Below, in pieces: positions 37,283 to 47,208 of a stretch of DNA of 64,000 bases. The notes under the pieces are model-generated. The model was given only the letters and a program-made list of their open reading frames with translations. It did not search any database and had not been told where the DNA came from. Positions within the stretch are counted from its first letter, which is position 1. Each line of letters begins with the position of its first letter. The position numbers and the translations under genes were made by a program. Origin of the DNA: Lachnospiraceae bacterium (GTDB lineage Bacteria > Bacillota > Clostridia > Lachnospirales > Lachnospiraceae); NCBI GenBank assembly GCA_021771695.1, contig JAETON010000005.1, positions 55,776 to 119,775 on the forward strand, written 5' to 3'.

Positions 37283-38731
37283 ATGGAAACTGATTTTATG
37301 GAAATTTTGACTTCAACTGTTAAATCGATAGACACATTTGTCTGGGGACCAGTCATGCTGGTTCTTTTGGTGGGTACTGGTATCTTCTTAACCATTCGTA
37401 CACGTTTTGCAGCCTGGCGGAATCTTAGATATGCTTTAGGAAGTGTATTAAGCAAAGAAGCCCGCACAACCAAGCGGGGAAGCGGAGACGTATCTCCTTT
37501 TTCTGCTCTTATGACAGCCTTAGCGGCAACGATTGGTACAGGAAATATCATTGGGGTTGCAACTGCCATGTTTGCCGGTGGTCCCGGTGCTTTGGTTTGG
37601 ATGTGGATTTCTGCATGTTTTGGCTTAACTTCCAAATTCAGTGAATGTATGCTGGCTATTAAATACCGAACCGTTAACGAAAAGGGCGAAATGTCCGGCG
37701 GTCCAATGTATACTATGAGAAACGGTTTAAAAAATAAAACATTTGGAAAAATCTTGGGATTTTTATTTGCTTTATTTACCGTATTGGCATCTTTTGGTAT
37801 TGGTAATATGACACAGGCAAATTCTATTTCCGGTTCTGTAAAAGAAATTTTTGGAATTCCAACAACTATTACCGGCATTGTTATTACCATACTTGCTCTG
37901 GTTATTATTCTTGGCGGTATTACGAGTATTTCTAAAATATCTTCCGTTGTTGTTCCAGGAATGGCTGTTTTCTATGTAATTGCCGGTCTCATCGTTATTA
38001 TTGCAAATATTCAAAACCTGCCGGCAGGTCTAGCCCGGATTTTTGTTATGGCATTCCATCCAAAAGCAATTGGCGGCGGAGTTATGGGTGTCATTACTGT
38101 TACAGTTATGAATTCTATCCGATATGGAGTTGCCCGCGGTGTATTCTCTAATGAAGCTGGTCTTGGTTCTGCAGCAATCACTGCTGCCGCTGCAACAACA
38201 GATGATCCCGTACGTCAGGGATACATCAATATGACCGGAACATTTTTTGATACTATCGTTGTCTGTACCATCACTGGTCTTGCAATTGCATCTTCCGGAG
38301 TTTTAGGTGCAGTAGATGGTACAGGTGCTGCTCTGCAAGGAGTACAGCTTACAATGGCAGCGTTCTCAACTGTCCTTGGGCCGCTTGGAAAATATTTGGT
38401 AGGAATTGGGATTATTTTATTTGCATTTTCTACAATTCTTGGCTGGGAATACCATGGAGAAAAAGCTTTTGAATATTTATTCCAAAGTCATAAGTATAAC
38501 ATTATCTATCGTGTATTCTTCTCTCTGATTGTTTATGTTGGAGCAACCCAGACTTTACAGCTTGTATGGGATTTATCTGATATTATGAATGCATTAATGG
38601 CAATTCCAAACTTAATCTGTATGCTGATTATGAGCAAAGAAATTGCACAGGAAGTCAAACGATTCCAGCCAATTGTTGACCAAGAAAAAGCTGCACGTAA
38701 AATTAAAAACCGTGCAAACGTAAACGCTTAA
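37283..38731 (+). CDS. Alanine/glycine:cation symporter (AGCS) family protein
   Basis: SALMTALAATIGTGNIIGVATAMFAGGPGALVWMWISA, AGCS signature. Confidence 0.95.
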   Translation: METDFMEILTSTVKSIDTFVWGPVMLVLLVGTGIFLTIRTRFAAWRNLRYALGSVLSKEARTTKRGSGDVSPFSALMTALAATIGTGNIIGVATAMFAGGPGALVWMWISACFGLTSKFSECMLAIKYRTVNEKGEMSGGPMYTMRNGLKNKTFGKILGFLFALFTVLASFGIGNMTQANSISGSVKEIFGIPTTITGIVITILALVIILGGITSISKISSVVVPGMAVFYVIAGLIVIIANIQNLPAGLARIFVMAFHPKAIGGGVMGVITVTVMNSIRYGVARGVFSNEAGLGSAAITAAAATTDDPVRQGYINMTGTFFDTIVVCTITGLAIASSGVLGAVDGTGAALQGVQLTMAAFSTVLGPLGKYLVGIGIILFAFSTILGWEYHGEKAFEYLFQSHKYNIIYRVFFSLIVYVGATQTLQLVWDLSDIMNALMAIPNLICMLIMSKEIAQEVKRFQPIVDQEKAARKIKNRANVNA

Positions 38732-38744
38732 ACATATTTTTAAA

Positions 38745-38806
38745 TACCAAAACCGCCGATGGTATTTCATCTGCAAAACGAAATATCATCGGCGGTTTTT
38801 CTCTTA
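38745..38806. terminator. Bidirectional terminator
   Basis: AAAACCGCCGATGGTATTTCATCTGCAAAACGAAATATCATCGGCGGTTTTT. Confidence 0.85.
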
Positions 38807-40159
38807 TCTTTCTTCTATTTCTATATATTCTCTGGTATTTGCAATACTCTGATAAGCAGGACGGATAATCTTATCAACATTCGTTAATTCTTCCAGCCGA
38901 TGTGCACTCCATCCTACAATTCTTGCCATAGCAAAAATTGGCGTAAACAATTCCAACGGAATATCCAGCATACTATAAACAAATCCGCTGTAGAAGTCCA
39001 CGTTGGCACTGACACCCTTGTAAATATGCCGTTCTTCTCCAATAACTTTCGGTGCCAATTCTTCAATCATAGAATACAAACGGAAATCTTCTTCTCTTCC
39101 TTTATCTATTGCAAGATTTTCTACAAATTTTTTGAATATTTTTGCTCTCGGATCAGAAATACTGTAAACAGCATGTCCCATTCCATAAATCAAACCCTTT
39201 TTATCAAATGCTTCTTTATTCAAAAGTTTCTTTAAATATTTCCGCACCTGTTCTTCATCACTGGTATCTTCCACATTTTCACAAAGATCTTTCATCATTT
39301 CTACGACTTTGATATTAGCTCCACCGTGCTTTGGTCCTTTCAAAGAGGATAATGCAGCAGATATCACAGAATATGTATCAGAACCGGAAGATGTTACCAC
39401 ATGGGTTGTAAAAGTAGAGTTATTTCCTCCGCCATGTTCCATATGAAGTACTAAGGCAATATCCAGTACCTTTGCTTCCAACGGCGTATATTTTTTATCT
39501 GGGCGCAGCATCTGCAAAATATTTTCTGCCATGGAACAACTTGAATCTGGCCGGTGGATGTATAAGCTGTCCCCGTTTTCATAATAATTATATGCCTGAT
39601 AGCCATATACTGCGATCATTGGAAATACACTAATCAACATCAAACACTGTCTCAGTACATTTTCCATAGAAAGATCTGATACTTCATCATCATAAGACGC
39701 AAGCGTCAAGATACTTTTTGTCATAGAATTCATAATATCTTTACTTGGTGCTTTTAATATAACATCTCTGGTAAAGTTCTTTGGAAGTGTCATGCCCGAT
39801 GCCAGTATCGCACGGAACTGTTCTAATTGACTGCTGTCTGGAAGTTGTCCAAACAACAACAAATATGTGATTTCCTCAAAACCAAATCGATCATCCTTTA
39901 AAAATCCTTTGGTCAATTCATTGATATTATATCCTCTGTAAAACAACTGTCCTTCACAAGGCACTTTCTTTCCGTCCACCATTTTGCTGGACTGAATACA
40001 TGAAATATTCGTAAGCCCTGCCAAAACGCCGACTCCATTCATATCACGAAGCCCTCTTTTAACTCCAAGCTCTGCATATAACTCCTTATCAATCTCACAG
40101 TTTGTTCTGCAGATTTCCGCTTGATTTTTTAAATATTCTTTCATTATTTTTGTTTCCAT
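38804..40159 (-). CDS. Citrate synthase family protein
   Basis: GQLFYRGYNINEL, LVLHMEHGGGNNSTFTTHVVTSSGSDTYSVISAALSSLKGPKHGGAN, GMGHAVYSISDPRA. Confidence 0.95.
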   Translation of the reverse strand: METKIMKEYLKNQAEICRTNCEIDKELYAELGVKRGLRDMNGVGVLAGLTNISCIQSSKMVDGKKVPCEGQLFYRGYNINELTKGFLKDDRFGFEEITYLLLFGQLPDSSQLEQFRAILASGMTLPKNFTRDVILKAPSKDIMNSMTKSILTLASYDDEVSDLSMENVLRQCLMLISVFPMIAVYGYQAYNYYENGDSLYIHRPDSSCSMAENILQMLRPDKKYTPLEAKVLDIALVLHMEHGGGNNSTFTTHVVTSSGSDTYSVISAALSSLKGPKHGGANIKVVEMMKDLCENVEDTSDEEQVRKYLKKLLNKEAFDKKGLIYGMGHAVYSISDPRAKIFKKFVENLAIDKGREEDFRLYSMIEELAPKVIGEERHIYKGVSANVDFYSGFVYSMLDIPLELFTPIFAMARIVGWSAHRLEELTNVDKIIRPAYQSIANTREYIEIEER

Positions 40160-40178
40160 TCTGCCTCCTAACTGTCAC

Positions 40179-40230
40179 TTATTTGATATTTGTCAACTAA
40201 TATTGTAACTAATTATTTGATATTTGTCAA
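40179..40230. promoter_or_regulatory. Two direct 18-bp repeats, candidate MarR operators, in the citrate synthase/MarR divergent region
   Basis: TTATTTGATATTTGTCAA at 40179-40196 and 40213-40230; the second overlaps the citrate synthase -35 (minus TTGACA-17-TACAAT). Confidence 0.75.
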
Positions 40231-40317
40231 ATATTGACCTTTCACAACAAAGTGCTATAATAAAACCGATATATGAAAAACCCTTTTTAATTATGAAACA
40301 CGGAGGCTGCATCAATT

Positions 40318-40743
40318 ATGAAAGATATTTCTGCTCTTTTTGAAATTTTTCCCATTTGTCAGAAACTTCTTCTAAATTCGTTTGATTTACATGACATTCA
40401 TTTTACAAAAACACAAATCTACATTCTCTTAACATTATCAGCAAAAAAAAATCTTAATATGTCTGAAGTTGCTGCTTATATTGCATCATCAAAAGAACAG
40501 GCAACCAGAGCCGTTGCTCCTTTAGTAAAACAAGGGTATGTGGAACGTTATCACAATGAATCCAACCGCAAAAAAGTTTTTATCCGTTTAACCAAACAAG
40601 GAAATGATTTTCTCCAGAAGGAAAAAATCCGGGTAAAATCTCATCTTGCCTCCCAATTTAATGCTCTATCTTTGGAAGACCGTGAAATATTCCGTCAATC
40701 CATCGAAAATACACTGCGGGTTTTAAGAAAACTCGAATCCTAA
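40318..40743 (+). CDS. MarR-family transcriptional regulator
   Basis: TKTQIYILLTLSAKKNLNMSEVAAYIASSKEQATRAVAPLVKQGYVERYHNESNRKKVFIRLT. Confidence 0.92.
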   Translation: MKDISALFEIFPICQKLLLNSFDLHDIHFTKTQIYILLTLSAKKNLNMSEVAAYIASSKEQATRAVAPLVKQGYVERYHNESNRKKVFIRLTKQGNDFLQKEKIRVKSHLASQFNALSLEDREIFRQSIENTLRVLRKLES

Positions 40744-40795
40744 ATTATTTTGTGCTATACTAACTGTATCTATTACAATATATTGGAGGTTTCAG

Positions 40796-41674
40796 ATGAA
40801 AGCTGATTTACACTGCCACACAGTCTTATCCGATGGAGCTATGGATATTGACCAGCTCCTTCACTATGCGAAACGAATTCATTTAGATTATATTGCCATT
40901 GCAGACCACGAATCCACACATTCTATCCCGGCTGCTCTAGAACTTGGAAAAGAATTGGATTTAAACGTAATTCCAGCCGCGGAAATTAACGCAAAACACA
41001 AGGAGACTGATATCAACGTCCATCTTCTTTGTTACTATCCGGCAGACACCAAGCGTCTCCAGAAACATATTGATAAAGATTTACAAAGTTTATCCGATTC
41101 CGTTGTACGTTCTTATCAATCACTGATGGATAAATACCCAATCACCATGGAACAGCTCTATGATGCTGCAAGACAAAGTACCGGTATTTATTATACCCAC
41201 ATTATGCAGGTTCTATCTTCCATGGGTTACACTGGACATCCTATTGGGAAATTGCATAATAAGTTATTCCGCTCTGGTGGTCCTCACAAGTTTTCTACCA
41301 AATTTATGGATGCTAAAGACGCTGTAAAACTCATTCGTTCCTGTGGCGGAGTTGTTGTTTTAGCTCATCCCGGTCAATATCAGAATCCTATGTTGATGGA
41401 AATGATGATCGAAGATCACATGTTAGATGGGATTGAATTAAATCACCCAAGAAATGATGAAAAAACCATGGATCAAATCCGAACACTTTGCAAAGAACAT
41501 GATTTGTTCATGACCGGAGGAACAGATTTCCATGGGTTATACACAAAAACCCCTTATCCTTTGGGAAGTTTTCTTTGCCCGCAGGAAGGTTTGGAACGCC
41601 TGATCGATGCCGGAAAAAAAGCAAATGAAGCCTTTTATGCGAAAAAACAGTCCAAAAATATATCTGATATGTAG
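40796..41674 (+). CDS. PHP-domain metal-dependent phosphoesterase
   Basis: MKADLHCHTVLSDGAMDIDQLL...YIAIADHEST...GGVVVLAHPGQY...GGTDFHG. Confidence 0.93.
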   Translation: MKADLHCHTVLSDGAMDIDQLLHYAKRIHLDYIAIADHESTHSIPAALELGKELDLNVIPAAEINAKHKETDINVHLLCYYPADTKRLQKHIDKDLQSLSDSVVRSYQSLMDKYPITMEQLYDAARQSTGIYYTHIMQVLSSMGYTGHPIGKLHNKLFRSGGPHKFSTKFMDAKDAVKLIRSCGGVVVLAHPGQYQNPMLMEMMIEDHMLDGIELNHPRNDEKTMDQIRTLCKEHDLFMTGGTDFHGLYTKTPYPLGSFLCPQEGLERLIDAGKKANEAFYAKKQSKNISDM

Positions 41675-41677
41675 ACA

Positions 41678-41714
41678 AAAAGCTCCATGCGGCATTCCAC
41701 ATGGAGTTTCTCTT
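41678..41714. terminator. Terminator between convergent genes
   Basis: AAAAGCTCCATGCGGCATTCCACATGGAGTTTCTC. Confidence 0.65.
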
Positions 41715-41717
41715 ATT

Positions 41718-42242
41718 TTACAATTTGATCTCGTTCATTCGTTTTTTCATAATGATTCTTGGAAGTCCGCCATATTTCAACTTCTCCATCACTTCTTCAT
41801 ACCCTAAAGCCAAAAAATTATTCCGGCTGTAAATATTTTGTGGATGAACCGTCGCCAATGCGTACCGATACTTTGTTCCCCGAAAAGATTTTTCTGCTTC
41901 TTTCATCAATTTTCTCTGCAAGCCAAGTCCTCTGGCTTCCGGTCTTACAACTGCCGATTCCATTAAAATCGTAATATCTCTCTGCTCTTTTGTAAATTCC
42001 AAATCAAAACCTAAGTTTTCCGGCTCTTCCCCCGGAATATCCACAATCAAAAAAGCAAGAATTTTCTTTTTTCCACAAGCTTTTAATGTTATCCCGCATT
42101 TCCCAAAATGTCTTTTTACATAGCCTTCATCATCTTCCACAAACCAATCTGTATCAGCAATTGTATTTTTGGCAGAAATCATCATTTCCATAATCTCCGA
42201 AACGTCTTCTGGATTTGCTGTTGTAATCGTTATATCACCCAT
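41718..42242 (-). CDS. GNAT family N-acetyltransferase
   Basis: SAVVRPEARGLGLQRKLMKEAEKSFRGTKYRYALATVHPQNIYSRNNFLALGYE. Confidence 0.88.
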   Translation of the reverse strand: MGDITITTANPEDVSEIMEMMISAKNTIADTDWFVEDDEGYVKRHFGKCGITLKACGKKKILAFLIVDIPGEEPENLGFDLEFTKEQRDITILMESAVVRPEARGLGLQRKLMKEAEKSFRGTKYRYALATVHPQNIYSRNNFLALGYEEVMEKLKYGGLPRIIMKKRMNEIKL

Positions 42243-42269
42243 TTGATTTCCTCCTAAATTGATTTACCT

Positions 42270-43148
42270 TTATTTTCTACTTTCTGATAACAGCAATCCT
42301 AACAAAGTAAACATAGTTCCTGTCAAAGAAAGTATCGTGATTTTTTCCTGCAATACTAGAAAAGAAGTAACTACAGTAATCACCGGCACCAAATAAATAT
42401 AACTGCTCGTACGAACAGCTCCCAAAACTTTTACTGCAAAATTCCATGTCACAAAACATAAAGCAGAGGCTCCCATTCCAAGAAACAGCAGATTTCCAAA
42501 ATTCACTGGTTTTATAACATTCTCCATTTGAATATGAAAATCTGACAATAACACTGCTGGCAGCATAAACAAAATTCCATAAGCAAAAATTCTTCTGGTT
42601 GTCTGTATCGTATGATAACCAAAATGACTGATTTTTCTTGTCAAAATTGAATAGCAAGACCAAACAGCCGCAGCCAGCACGGATAAAACATCCCCCATAG
42701 GATCAAAAGATACGTTGGAATCTTGAAAACTAATCATACTGATTCCTGCCATGGCTGTAACAAATCCCAAAAGAAACCTCTTACGCAGCCGTTCTTCCTT
42801 TTTCATAAAAAAGTGCGTAAAAATCGCAGTAAAAAACGGGGATATTGATACGATAATTCCCACATTCGCCGCCAGTGTATAAGTAAGTGCAATATTCTCT
42901 AAAAAATAATACAGACAAACTCCTGTCAATCCTGCCATGGCAAAAAAGACTTCCTGTTTTTTTGTTGTACGGCCCATTCTTTTGGGATAAGCAATATATA
43001 AGGCAAAAAATCCCATCATAAAACGAATCAGTAAAATTTCTATGGGATGAAAATCTTTTAACAGTATTTTGGTAGAAATAAACGTTGTCCCCCAAATAAA
43101 AACTGTAATTATGGCTGCAAGATGCCCTTTCCATTGATTATTTTTCAT
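42270..43148 (-). CDS. DMT/EamA family transporter
   Basis: 10-TM pattern, AAIITVFIWGTTFISTKILLKDFHPIEILLIRF. Confidence 0.92.
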   Translation of the reverse strand: MKNNQWKGHLAAIITVFIWGTTFISTKILLKDFHPIEILLIRFMMGFFALYIAYPKRMGRTTKKQEVFFAMAGLTGVCLYYFLENIALTYTLAANVGIIVSISPFFTAIFTHFFMKKEERLRKRFLLGFVTAMAGISMISFQDSNVSFDPMGDVLSVLAAAVWSCYSILTRKISHFGYHTIQTTRRIFAYGILFMLPAVLLSDFHIQMENVIKPVNFGNLLFLGMGASALCFVTWNFAVKVLGAVRTSSYIYLVPVITVVTSFLVLQEKITILSLTGTMFTLLGLLLSESRK

Positions 43149-43977
43149 GATTCTCCCCTTTTCCTATAAATATTCTTCGATATGCTCCCGGTGCAATCCC
43201 TGTAAATCTTTGAAAATACTTTGTAAAATGACTTTGATCTGAAAATCCTGTCTGAAATGCTGCATCTGCAGGTGTAATGCCTTGTTCCAGCATTTTTTTT
43301 GCTTGATTCACCCGCACCGTCTCCAAATATCGATAAGGCGTAATTCCCTTTTCCTTAGTAAATGTCCGAAGCAGCGTGGATTTACTGACTCCAGCATATT
43401 GGCAGATATCTTCCAGCATAAGATTTTTTGTGTAATTTTCTTCTATGAAATTGCAGATATGTTCTATAGATTCCCCATTTTCTTTAATGTATCCACAATA
43501 CTCTACAGATTTTGCATAACGTTTCAAAAGCATATCCATAAGAAGGAAAAATATCTCTTCTTTTTCAAATTCTCTCGATTGTTCCATCATCATCTGATGC
43601 AGCCGTAAAAAATGAAATTGTATCTCTTCGTCCTGAAGAACATTTTTCCGAAAGATTGGAAGAAATTCCTTTCCTGTAAGTTCCTTCATTACTTTTTTCA
43701 TCACTTCTTCAGAAATATTCAATGCTTTATACCGCAATAACTGTTCACTAGATGGCTTGCACTGATGGTTTTCTCCCGAATGAAGTAAAATAAAATCTCC
43801 CGGAACAACTTTATATATAGAATTCCCACAAATCATTTCCCGCTGCCCTTTTTCCATAACACCCATCACATAATGTTCATGAAAATGATTCGGAAATATC
43901 TGGCTGATATCATTAAGTATATATGCTTCCATCTGTAAATCTTTATCATAGCAAATTTTTCGATCCTCTTTCTTCAT
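43138..43977 (-). CDS. AraC-family transcriptional regulator
   Basis: N-terminal cupin; C-terminal double HTH LEDICQYAGVSKSTLLRTFTKEKGITPYRYLETVRVNQAKKML..GFSDQSHFTKYFQRFTGIAPGAYR. Confidence 0.94.
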   Translation of the reverse strand: MKKEDRKICYDKDLQMEAYILNDISQIFPNHFHEHYVMGVMEKGQREMICGNSIYKVVPGDFILLHSGENHQCKPSSEQLLRYKALNISEEVMKKVMKELTGKEFLPIFRKNVLQDEEIQFHFLRLHQMMMEQSREFEKEEIFFLLMDMLLKRYAKSVEYCGYIKENGESIEHICNFIEENYTKNLMLEDICQYAGVSKSTLLRTFTKEKGITPYRYLETVRVNQAKKMLEQGITPADAAFQTGFSDQSHFTKYFQRFTGIAPGAYRRIFIGKGENHEK

Positions 43978-44145
43978 TCAGTTTACCTCTTTTTCGATTT
44001 TTCTCAACATATTGTACTATATCTTATAAAAAATAACTTGTAAAATATCGTCATACTTCTTTAAAATCCAAGCTGGACGCACAATCTTTCATGAGGTATA
44101 CTCTATTTTATGAAGAATTTAATTGATAAACAGAAAGGAACATCC

Positions 44146-45618
44146 ATGATTCATAAATTATGCGAAAGATTAAATCATAATATCGAAATTCGTCAAACAC
44201 TAAGCCAGCTGCGAAAAGAAATAAAAGATTCTGGAAAGAAGGAACTTCTTCTATCTTTGATTCAAGATGGAAGTCTGAATCTGATCCCATTTCTTACAAA
44301 AGAAGACGCTAAGACAAGAAAAAATACAGCTTTACTAATTGGAGATTTATCTTTATCATCTTATTTGGATGTTTTATTTGGAGCATACGAAAAAGAAGAG
44401 ACTTTATTTGTCAGAGAATCTTATTTGACAGCGATGAAATCTATGGATGCCTCTGCTTATCTTCCACAATTAAAAAAACGGCTTTCTATTCTTTCTGAAA
44501 GTGAAATAACCGCAGAAAATCAAAAACATCGAGAAAAAGAACTCCATGCATTAACCGAATTAATTTTATCTTTAGAAAAACCATACAGACATAAATTTCA
44601 TGCTGGAAAGCAGGCCTTTCATTGCATATTAAGAACGAATCCTTTGTACCCGGAAATCACTGAAAAGCAGCTGAAAGAAAGAGCTTCGTCTTCCCGCATT
44701 GGTGTTCGTGTAAATACAAATAATTTAGATTTCCTGCAAAACATCCGGACATATCATGAAATTTTATTCCAAATTCCGGGCATGGTTTCTAGTACACCAG
44801 CTTCGGAAGATATCGCAAAAACCATTGCAGATTCCAGTCTCATAAATTTGCTTAAGAACACTCATGATGACACTTGGCCATTTTATTTCCGTCTTGGCGT
44901 AAAAAATAAAATGCCTTTGGAACAAAGAAGTACATTTACAAAAAAAATTGCTTCTTCTATTGAAAAACTTACTGCAAGGAAACTTATCAATTCCATCTCC
45001 CATTACGAATTTGAAATCCGCATGATCGAGGGAAAATCAGGAAATTATCATTTTCTTGTAAAACTTTATACATTGAATGACCATCGTTTTGACTATCGAA
45101 AGGAATACATTCCTACCAGTATCAAACCAGTTAATGCGGCATTACTTGCAGAACTTGCTAAAGATTATATGATTCCAAATGCTCAAGTACTTGATCCATT
45201 CTGCGGCGTAGGAACTATGCTGATCGAACGTCAAAAAATTGTGAAAGGAAATACTTCCTATGGTATCGACCATTCACCAGAAGCAATTGAAAAGGCAATT
45301 ATCAACACAAATTTTGCAGATCAAATTATTCATTACATTAACAAAGATTGTTTTACATTCACTCATGCATACGCTTTCGATGAGATTTTTACAGAAATGC
45401 CTTATGCCTCCGGACAGAAAAGCGAGACAGATATTTATGATACTTATAAAAACTTCTTCCCAATGGCAAGACGTGTTCTTACACCAGAAGGAACCATTAT
45501 CATGTATACCAGAAATCGTGGCTATGTAAAAAAATTGTGCCCAAAACAAAATTTTCAGATGATCAAAGAATATAAAATCACCGAAAAGCCAGAAACATGG
45601 CTGATGATTCTCAGATAA
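44146..45618 (+). CDS. HEAT-like + UPF0020/Trm11-type SAM-dependent methyltransferase
   Basis: C-terminal VLDPFCGVGTMLIERQKIVKGNTSYGIDHSPEAIEKAIINTNF (motif I/II), motif IV reads FTEMPYASG; N-terminal helical repeats. Confidence 0.8.
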   Translation: MIHKLCERLNHNIEIRQTLSQLRKEIKDSGKKELLLSLIQDGSLNLIPFLTKEDAKTRKNTALLIGDLSLSSYLDVLFGAYEKEETLFVRESYLTAMKSMDASAYLPQLKKRLSILSESEITAENQKHREKELHALTELILSLEKPYRHKFHAGKQAFHCILRTNPLYPEITEKQLKERASSSRIGVRVNTNNLDFLQNIRTYHEILFQIPGMVSSTPASEDIAKTIADSSLINLLKNTHDDTWPFYFRLGVKNKMPLEQRSTFTKKIASSIEKLTARKLINSISHYEFEIRMIEGKSGNYHFLVKLYTLNDHRFDYRKEYIPTSIKPVNAALLAELAKDYMIPNAQVLDPFCGVGTMLIERQKIVKGNTSYGIDHSPEAIEKAIINTNFADQIIHYINKDCFTFTHAYAFDEIFTEMPYASGQKSETDIYDTYKNFFPMARRVLTPEGTIIMYTRNRGYVKKLCPKQNFQMIKEYKITEKPETWLMILR

Positions 45619-45647
45619 AGGCTTTATATAATCTAACAGATTCCTGT

Positions 45648-45791
45648 TTTTTCTTTAAGGCAGCATCTGGAATCCGCAGCGCACAAATTGTACAAGAAAT
45701 GATAAACGCCGGAGTAGACCGATTCGGAATCAGTCATTCCAGCGTCATGAAAATTATTTGGCAATTAGCCACAGTTGAAAAATCATTATAA
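45648..45791 (+). pseudogene. 3' remnant of deoxyribose-phosphate aldolase (DeoC)
   Basis: FFFKAASGIRSAQIVQEMINAGVDRFGISHSSVMKII resembles the DeoC C-terminus (KA(S/A)GGIR...MI.AGA.RIG.S). Confidence 0.6.
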
Positions 45792-46433
45792 TCTTTCTAA
45801 AATATTCCCATTGGTTGCAATAGTTACCACATTCCACGGAATAAATTTACCGCTATTTTGCAAAGCTGTTTTCACAGCATTTTCTATACCGCCGCAGCAT
45901 GGTACTTCCATCCTTGCTACGGTAACACTGCGAATATCATTGTTTTGGATAATTTCAGTCAGTTTTTCCGAATAGTCTGCTGCATCCAATTTGGGACAGC
46001 CAATGAAAGTAATATGTCCTTTTATAAAATCTTGATGAAAATTTGCATAAGTATAGGCAGTACAGTCTGCTGCAATCAGCAGTTTCGCTTCATGAAAATA
46101 AGGAGCATTTACAGGGGCTAGTTTCAACTGCACCGGCCACTGCTGCAATTGAGATTCCTGCGGTTTTGCTGCAGTTAATACCGTTTCTTTTTGTTTCTTT
46201 GCCTTTGCAGCTAATACTGCTGCCTCATCATATGCAGCTGCCTCTCTTTCTACAAATGTAATCGCCCCTGCCGGACAAGCCGGAAGACAATCGCCTAAGC
46301 CGTCACAATAATCATCTCTTAACAATTTAGCTTTTCCGTCCACCATGCCGATGGCACCCTCATGACAGGCTTCTGCACATATTCCACAGCCATTGCATTT
46401 TTGCTCATCTATTTCAATAATTTTACGAATCAT
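45786..46433 (-). CDS. 4Fe-4S ferredoxin-type protein
   Basis: IDEQKCNGCGICAEACHEGAIGMVDGKAKLLRDDYCDGLGDCLPACPAGAI, two 4Fe-4S motifs plus C-terminal PCCGG domain. Confidence 0.92.
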   Translation of the reverse strand: MIRKIIEIDEQKCNGCGICAEACHEGAIGMVDGKAKLLRDDYCDGLGDCLPACPAGAITFVEREAAAYDEAAVLAAKAKKQKETVLTAAKPQESQLQQWPVQLKLAPVNAPYFHEAKLLIAADCTAYTYANFHQDFIKGHITFIGCPKLDAADYSEKLTEIIQNNDIRSVTVARMEVPCCGGIENAVKTALQNSGKFIPWNVVTIATNGNILERL

Positions 46434-46502
46434 AATTGTTCCTCCTGTTATTTTATATCTTGACTTTACAGGCTCATTTTACTATACTGATAAAAACTTG
46501 TA

Positions 46503-46518
46503 TGTTGGAATTCCAACA
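46503..46518. promoter_or_regulatory. Perfect 16-bp palindrome, candidate Crp/Fnr-type operator
   Basis: TGTTGGAATTCCAACA immediately upstream of the RBS of the Crp/Fnr gene. Confidence 0.6.
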
Positions 46519-46530
46519 AAGGAGAATATT

Positions 46531-47208
46531 ATGAAAAATAATTTTGATATTTTATCTCAATGCCCGTTATTTACTGGCATTGAATATTCAGATTTAGAAA
46601 GTATGTTAAAATGCCTGAATGCTAAAACTTCAGAAATTTCCAAAGGAACTCCCATATTTCTAGAAGGGGCTCCTGCTCAGTACACAGGAGTTGTTCTCTC
46701 TGGCAAAGTACAAATTGTCCAAGATGATTATTATGGAAATCGAAGTATATTAGCCGTCTTAGAACCCGGTGAATTATTTGCAGAGGTGTTTGCCTGCGCA
46801 GGACTTAAAACTATGCCGGTAAGTGCTTTTGCATTAAAAGACAGTCATATACTCCTTTTGGACTGCCAGCATATTCTTACTACTTGCTCCAATGCCTGCC
46901 GTTTTCACAGCCGGCTGATGAAAAATCTATTACAGGAAATGGCAAAGAAAAATTTAGCTATGAACCAGAAAATCCGCTATATGTCACAAAAAACAACGAA
47001 GGAAAAGCTGACTGCTTATCTTCTTGATCAAGCAAAGCAAAAAAATTGTTCAGAATTTACAATTCCTTTTGACCGCCAGGCATTGGCAGACTACCTGAGT
47101 GTAGAACGCAGTGCTATGTCAGCAGAAATCAGTAAACTTAAAAAAGCCGGACAAATTGACACCAAAGGATCTTGGTTTCGCATAAAAGATTTTCAAAGCA
47201 CCCCTTAA
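46531..47208 (+). CDS. Crp/Fnr-family transcriptional regulator
   Basis: MKNNFDILSQCPLFTGIEYSDLESMLKCL...; HTH FDRQALADYLSVERSAMSAEISKLKKAGQI. Confidence 0.92.
   Translation: MKNNFDILSQCPLFTGIEYSDLESMLKCLNAKTSEISKGTPIFLEGAPAQYTGVVLSGKVQIVQDDYYGNRSILAVLEPGELFAEVFACAGLKTMPVSAFALKDSHILLLDCQHILTTCSNACRFHSRLMKNLLQEMAKKNLAMNQKIRYMSQKTTKEKLTAYLLDQAKQKNCSEFTIPFDRQALADYLSVERSAMSAEISKLKKAGQIDTKGSWFRIKDFQSTP

Noticed and set aside
37159-37890. 243-aa minus-strand ORF antisense to the AGCS gene
   Set aside because: Shadow ORF of the strongly conserved AGCS coding sequence
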